Source of the DNA: Nanohaloarchaea archaeon B1-Br10_U2g1
Lineage (GTDB): Archaea > Nanohalarchaeota > Nanosalinia > Nanosalinales > Nanosalinaceae
Direction: 5' to 3'
Assembly (NCBI GenBank): GCA_001563875.1
Contig: LKMN01000001.1
Location: 62,001-126,000, forward strand
DNA: 64,000 nt
The notes beneath the pieces are model-generated. The model was not told the DNA's origin, made no database searches, and saw only the letters and a program-made list of their open reading frames with translations. The position numbers and the translations under genes were made by a program. This document shows positions 61,793-64,000 of the stretch, piece by piece (position 1 is the first letter of the stretch; each line of letters begins with the position of its first letter).

Positions 61793-61948
61793 TGGGGGCA
61801 CAGGGATTTGAACCCTGATCTTCGGATATCTCCGACAAAGCCATCTTTTGTAGGCTCATATCCGTATTGTAATCATCGGCGTTGAACGCCTCATAACTCC
61901 AAACTTGTTTCTGGAGTCCGATATGATGCCAGGTTACACCATGCCCCC
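61793..61948 (-). tRNA. tRNA-Trp(CCA) with an 83-nt intron
   Basis: Exon 1 is 61911-61948, exon 2 is 61793-61827, and the intron is 61828-61910. Joined exons give a good tRNA with acceptor GGGGGCA/TGCCCCC, anticodon loop CTCCAGA (anticodon CCA), anticodon stem TCGGA/TCCGA and T arm CAGGG/CCCTG, discriminator A. The junctions form a canonical bulge-helix-bulge: a 4-bp CTCC/GGAG helix flanked by 3-nt bulges AGA and ATA. The intron lies at the usual 37/38 site and contains ATGATTA, close to a box C, so like other euryarchaeal tRNA-Trp introns it may act as a methylation guide. Confidence 0.93.
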
Positions 61949-62107
61949 TGGATAAAAACCGGTTGTTGGATGAAGCTTAATAATGCTTTCAACAGCTCTG
62001 TAAGTTTTAAGATCTCAAAAGCCGTCAAACCCTTTAAAATTGTGAACGCATAATATCTGCTTTCAGATAGTTCTTGCGTCTCTAAGCTGTTTTGATGTTT
62101 CTTAACC

Positions 62108-62398
62108 TTATAGAAGCGATAATGAAGCACCTGTATATGATGCTGCTAGTAAGGAAGCCATAAGCGCCATTATAGAAATTACCTCCATGAAACTGCTCCA
62201 GTCCTCGCTAACCGCTTCAGATATACCTGCCGAAATAAAGGCTATCGCTGCCATAACTGATACTCCTATCATGGTCCCGGCAATTTTAGGCTGTACCATC
62301 AAAGCGACACCCGCTAAGAACATATAACCATAGAACAGAGGCTTGGATATCCTTATTAAAATATCTTTATCTGCTTCAAAATTTATCCTTTCAACCAT
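62108..62398 (-). CDS. Small membrane protein
   Basis: 96 residues with three hydrophobic helices. The frame is open to 62491 and would overlap the divergent nuclease gene; the ATG at 62398 lies about 30 nt after TATA-like TTTTATTTAC and avoids this. No family recognised. Confidence 0.65.
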   Translation of the reverse strand: MVERINFEADKDILIRISKPLFYGYMFLAGVALMVQPKIAGTMIGVSVMAAIAFISAGISEAVSEDWSSFMEVISIMALMASLLAASYTGASLSLL

Positions 62399-62446
62399 AA
62401 GACACATGTAAGAGTTTTCAGAGTTAGTAAATAAAACCTTAGGTAG

Positions 62447-63391
62447 ATGATAAGAAAGAAGGACGGCATACATATCTATAGAGACAGTCATCTAGTTCTT
62501 GATAGCCGTAGCTCTAAGGGTAAGACCAACTTTGTATCGCATGCCCACTCAGACCACTCACCTAGAAAAGGAGGCGAGGTAGTCTGTTCCAATCTAACTG
62601 CAGAGATACTGAGAAAACGATTCAACACAGATATACAGCCAGCGGACCAACCAAACATACAGCTACTTGAGTCAGGACATATTCTGGGTTCTTCAGCAGC
62701 ACTGATAGACGGAGAAGTACTTTACACAGGAGATGTATCGACACGGAACCGAGCGTATCTAGATGGGTTTAAGCCTGTGAAAGCTGAAGAACTGGTTATA
62801 GAGTCGACCTACGGAATACCTGCATACACCTTTCCTGAACAAATACAAATAGAGAAACAGATACAAGACTGGATTGAAGATACGTCTGGCACAGTCTTTC
62901 TCTTCGCTTATTCTCTAGGGAAAGCACAGAAGATACAGTACTTGGTAGAAGAAGTTGCAGAACGTCCTATCTACGCTCACAGTGCTGTGATCGAGATGAA
63001 TAATGTGATAGAAGAACATACCGATCTATCTTTCAGAGCCGAGGATATGGAGAACCAGGATCTAGAAAACAGTATTGTAATAGTCCCCTCCCATCTATCA
63101 CGATCAGATAAAATAAGACGTCTAGTAGATAGATACAGCGTCAAGAAGGCCGGATTCTCAGGATGGGCTGTAAAGAATTCCTACAACTACAGAGGAGGCT
63201 ACGACAAAACGTTTCCTTTTTCCGATCACTGTGACTTTAACGAACTTGTAGAATTGGTGGAAAGTGTTGACCCCGAGAAAGTTTATACGCACCATGGCTT
63301 CGACGAAGCATTCGCTTCATATCTCCGTAAAGAGAAAGGTTTCAACGCAAGAGCACTGAAAAACAACCAAACCTCTTTGACCGAGTTCTAA
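62447..63391 (+). CDS. Metallo-beta-lactamase/beta-CASP-type nuclease
   Basis: 314 residues. The metal motif is VSHAHSDHS (HxHxDH type), followed by LLESGHILGSSAAL, LYTGDVSTRN, and the beta-CASP end with GFSGWAVKN, FPFSDHCDFNELVELV and YTHHGFDEAFASYL. This matches the archaeal exonuclease/3'-processing branch of the fold. It likely trims RNA or DNA ends. Confidence 0.9.
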   Translation: MIRKKDGIHIYRDSHLVLDSRSSKGKTNFVSHAHSDHSPRKGGEVVCSNLTAEILRKRFNTDIQPADQPNIQLLESGHILGSSAALIDGEVLYTGDVSTRNRAYLDGFKPVKAEELVIESTYGIPAYTFPEQIQIEKQIQDWIEDTSGTVFLFAYSLGKAQKIQYLVEEVAERPIYAHSAVIEMNNVIEEHTDLSFRAEDMENQDLENSIVIVPSHLSRSDKIRRLVDRYSVKKAGFSGWAVKNSYNYRGGYDKTFPFSDHCDFNELVELVESVDPEKVYTHHGFDEAFASYLRKEKGFNARALKNNQTSLTEF

Positions 63392-63402
63392 ATCCCTTTT
63401 AT

Positions 63403-63831
63403 TCAGAGATATAGACCGTCCAATGCAGCCTCTGCAAACTTATCGAATTTAGAGCTAAACAGCGGTTCGGCGTCTTCAAGCGTCATTCTGCCGGTCGAGG
63501 TTAGCTGTGCGCCGAACTGTTTTCTCCCCGAGTTGAGAACATCTATGTCTCTATCCTGTAGGAACTGGTTCAGCTTCTTGTTTTCTTCTTTACCGTGTCT
63601 ATCGAAATCTGTCAGTATAACCGTTCTCTGACTTCCTCTTTCTAGATCTTCTGAAAGGTCTTCCATTGTTCTTTCTGCGGAAAGAAATATCTTGCCGGTG
63701 AAACCTAGTCTTTCTAATACTCTTTTATCGCTGAATCCTTCGACTACAGCAGAGTCAACATCTCTTTCCAGCTTCCTTACTTCTCTCTCAAGTTTTTTAC
63801 GCTCTATAAAGGCCTTCTTACTTGGATCCAT
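63403..63831 (-). CDS. Small Toprim-domain protein
   Basis: 142 residues. A basic N-terminal helix, then a Toprim fold: VVEGFSDKRVLERLG (the Glu), ILTDFDRHGKE (Asp-x-Asp). The family is archaeal (UPF0292-like) and resembles the catalytic core of primases and topoisomerases without their other domains. Convergent with the beta-CASP nuclease, 11 nt apart. Confidence 0.88.
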   Translation of the reverse strand: MDPSKKAFIERKKLEREVRKLERDVDSAVVEGFSDKRVLERLGFTGKIFLSAERTMEDLSEDLERGSQRTVILTDFDRHGKEENKKLNQFLQDRDIDVLNSGRKQFGAQLTSTGRMTLEDAEPLFSSKFDKFAEAALDGLYL

Positions 63832-63946
63832 CGCATTTAAGTTGGCTTTGAAGTTTGATATAACTAATGATGACAGTCTTCTAACTCTTTAACATCTTGG
63901 AGATCTATCACTGTGTTTTTGTAATCTGTAACCTAAATATTGTCCG

Positions 63947-64000
63947 ATGAGATCTAATAGAGACCTGGTAGACTATCTGAAAAGCTCAGGCTATATAAAG
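63947..64000 (+). CDS. N-terminus of a protein cut by the window edge, possibly PCMT
   Basis: ATG at 63947 followed by 17 open codons: MRSNRDLVDYLKSSGYIK. The pattern LVDYLKSSGYI is typical of the first helix of protein-L-isoaspartate O-methyltransferase, but 18 residues cannot prove it. A TATA-like GTTTTTGTAA lies about 27 nt upstream. Confidence 0.4.
   Translation, partial: MRSNRDLVDYLKSSGYIK

Noticed and set aside
63832-63946. Box C/D small RNA
   Set aside because: An ATGATGA box-C-like sequence is present, but no CTGA box D at a suitable distance was found.

Overview
Organism. The window reads as the chromosome of a halophilic archaeon with a small, dense genome, most likely a nanohaloarchaeon (DPANN). 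Seen directly: almost every predicted protein is very acidic (Glu/Asp-rich, few Lys), base composition is moderate to AT-rich, genes abut or overlap by 4 nt, many starts lie about 25-30 nt downstream of TATA-like boxes (leaderless style), and the gene set is archaeal (PAN-type ATPase, ABCE1/Rli1, S17e, L40e, CTP-dependent riboflavin kinase, archaeal GluRS plus GatCAB, FtsZ, PIN-KH ATPase). Naming the lineage is inference; no 16S gene is present.

Layout. 0-12.4 kb: end of an unknown gene, MetRS, pyruvate kinase, a HAD phosphatase, a large secreted glycine-rich surface protein, S17e, an alanyl-tRNA editing protein, an ABCE1 that has lost all eight Fe-S cysteines, and a Zn-ribbon/KH protein. 12.4-14.0 kb: ftsZ with a folded element at its 3' side and an array of hairpins with a shared GCCCAA loop on its 5' side. 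14.0-19.0 kb: gatC, phosphodiesterase, Zn-ribbon, gatA, gatB and a YbaK-type deacylase fused to the tRNA-binding tail of GatB. With GluRS (28.6 kb) these make Gln-tRNA(Gln) by transamidation. 19-35 kb: PAN and an amphi-Trp protein, tRNA-Arg, subtilase, Nudix, glucan phosphorylase, thioredoxin reductase, tRNA-Gly, kinase-like protein, MsrA, GluRS, riboflavin kinase, a 670-bp non-coding region full of hairpins, secreted and membrane proteins, endonuclease III.

35.3-41.3 kb is an accessory island ending at tRNA-Thr. Its genes (unknowns, an erythromycin esterase-like protein, an HExxH protein) are separated by four copies of a composite repeat, the last of which runs into the 3' end of the tRNA gene. 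41.3-52 kb: EamA transporter, L40e, redox and cobalamin-binding proteins, endonuclease IV, a symporter-like protein, a NYN nuclease next to a CBS-HPF-like protein, and a PIN-ATPase-KH protein. 52-55.9 kb: nrdR-nrdJ operon with two NrdR boxes. 55.9-64 kb: a nuclease-AbrB fusion, a gene split by an in-frame amber codon, membrane proteins, an intron-containing tRNA-Trp, a beta-CASP nuclease and a Toprim protein.

Themes. Translation and tRNA quality control dominate. Two proteins that normally hold 4Fe-4S clusters (ABCE1, endonuclease III) have lost ligands, suggesting relaxed dependence on Fe-S chemistry. The most novel-looking items are the Fe-S-less ABCE1, the repeat-bounded cassette island at tRNA-Thr, and the GCCCAA hairpin array upstream of ftsZ. 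No CRISPR array, transposase, integrase or rRNA gene was seen.
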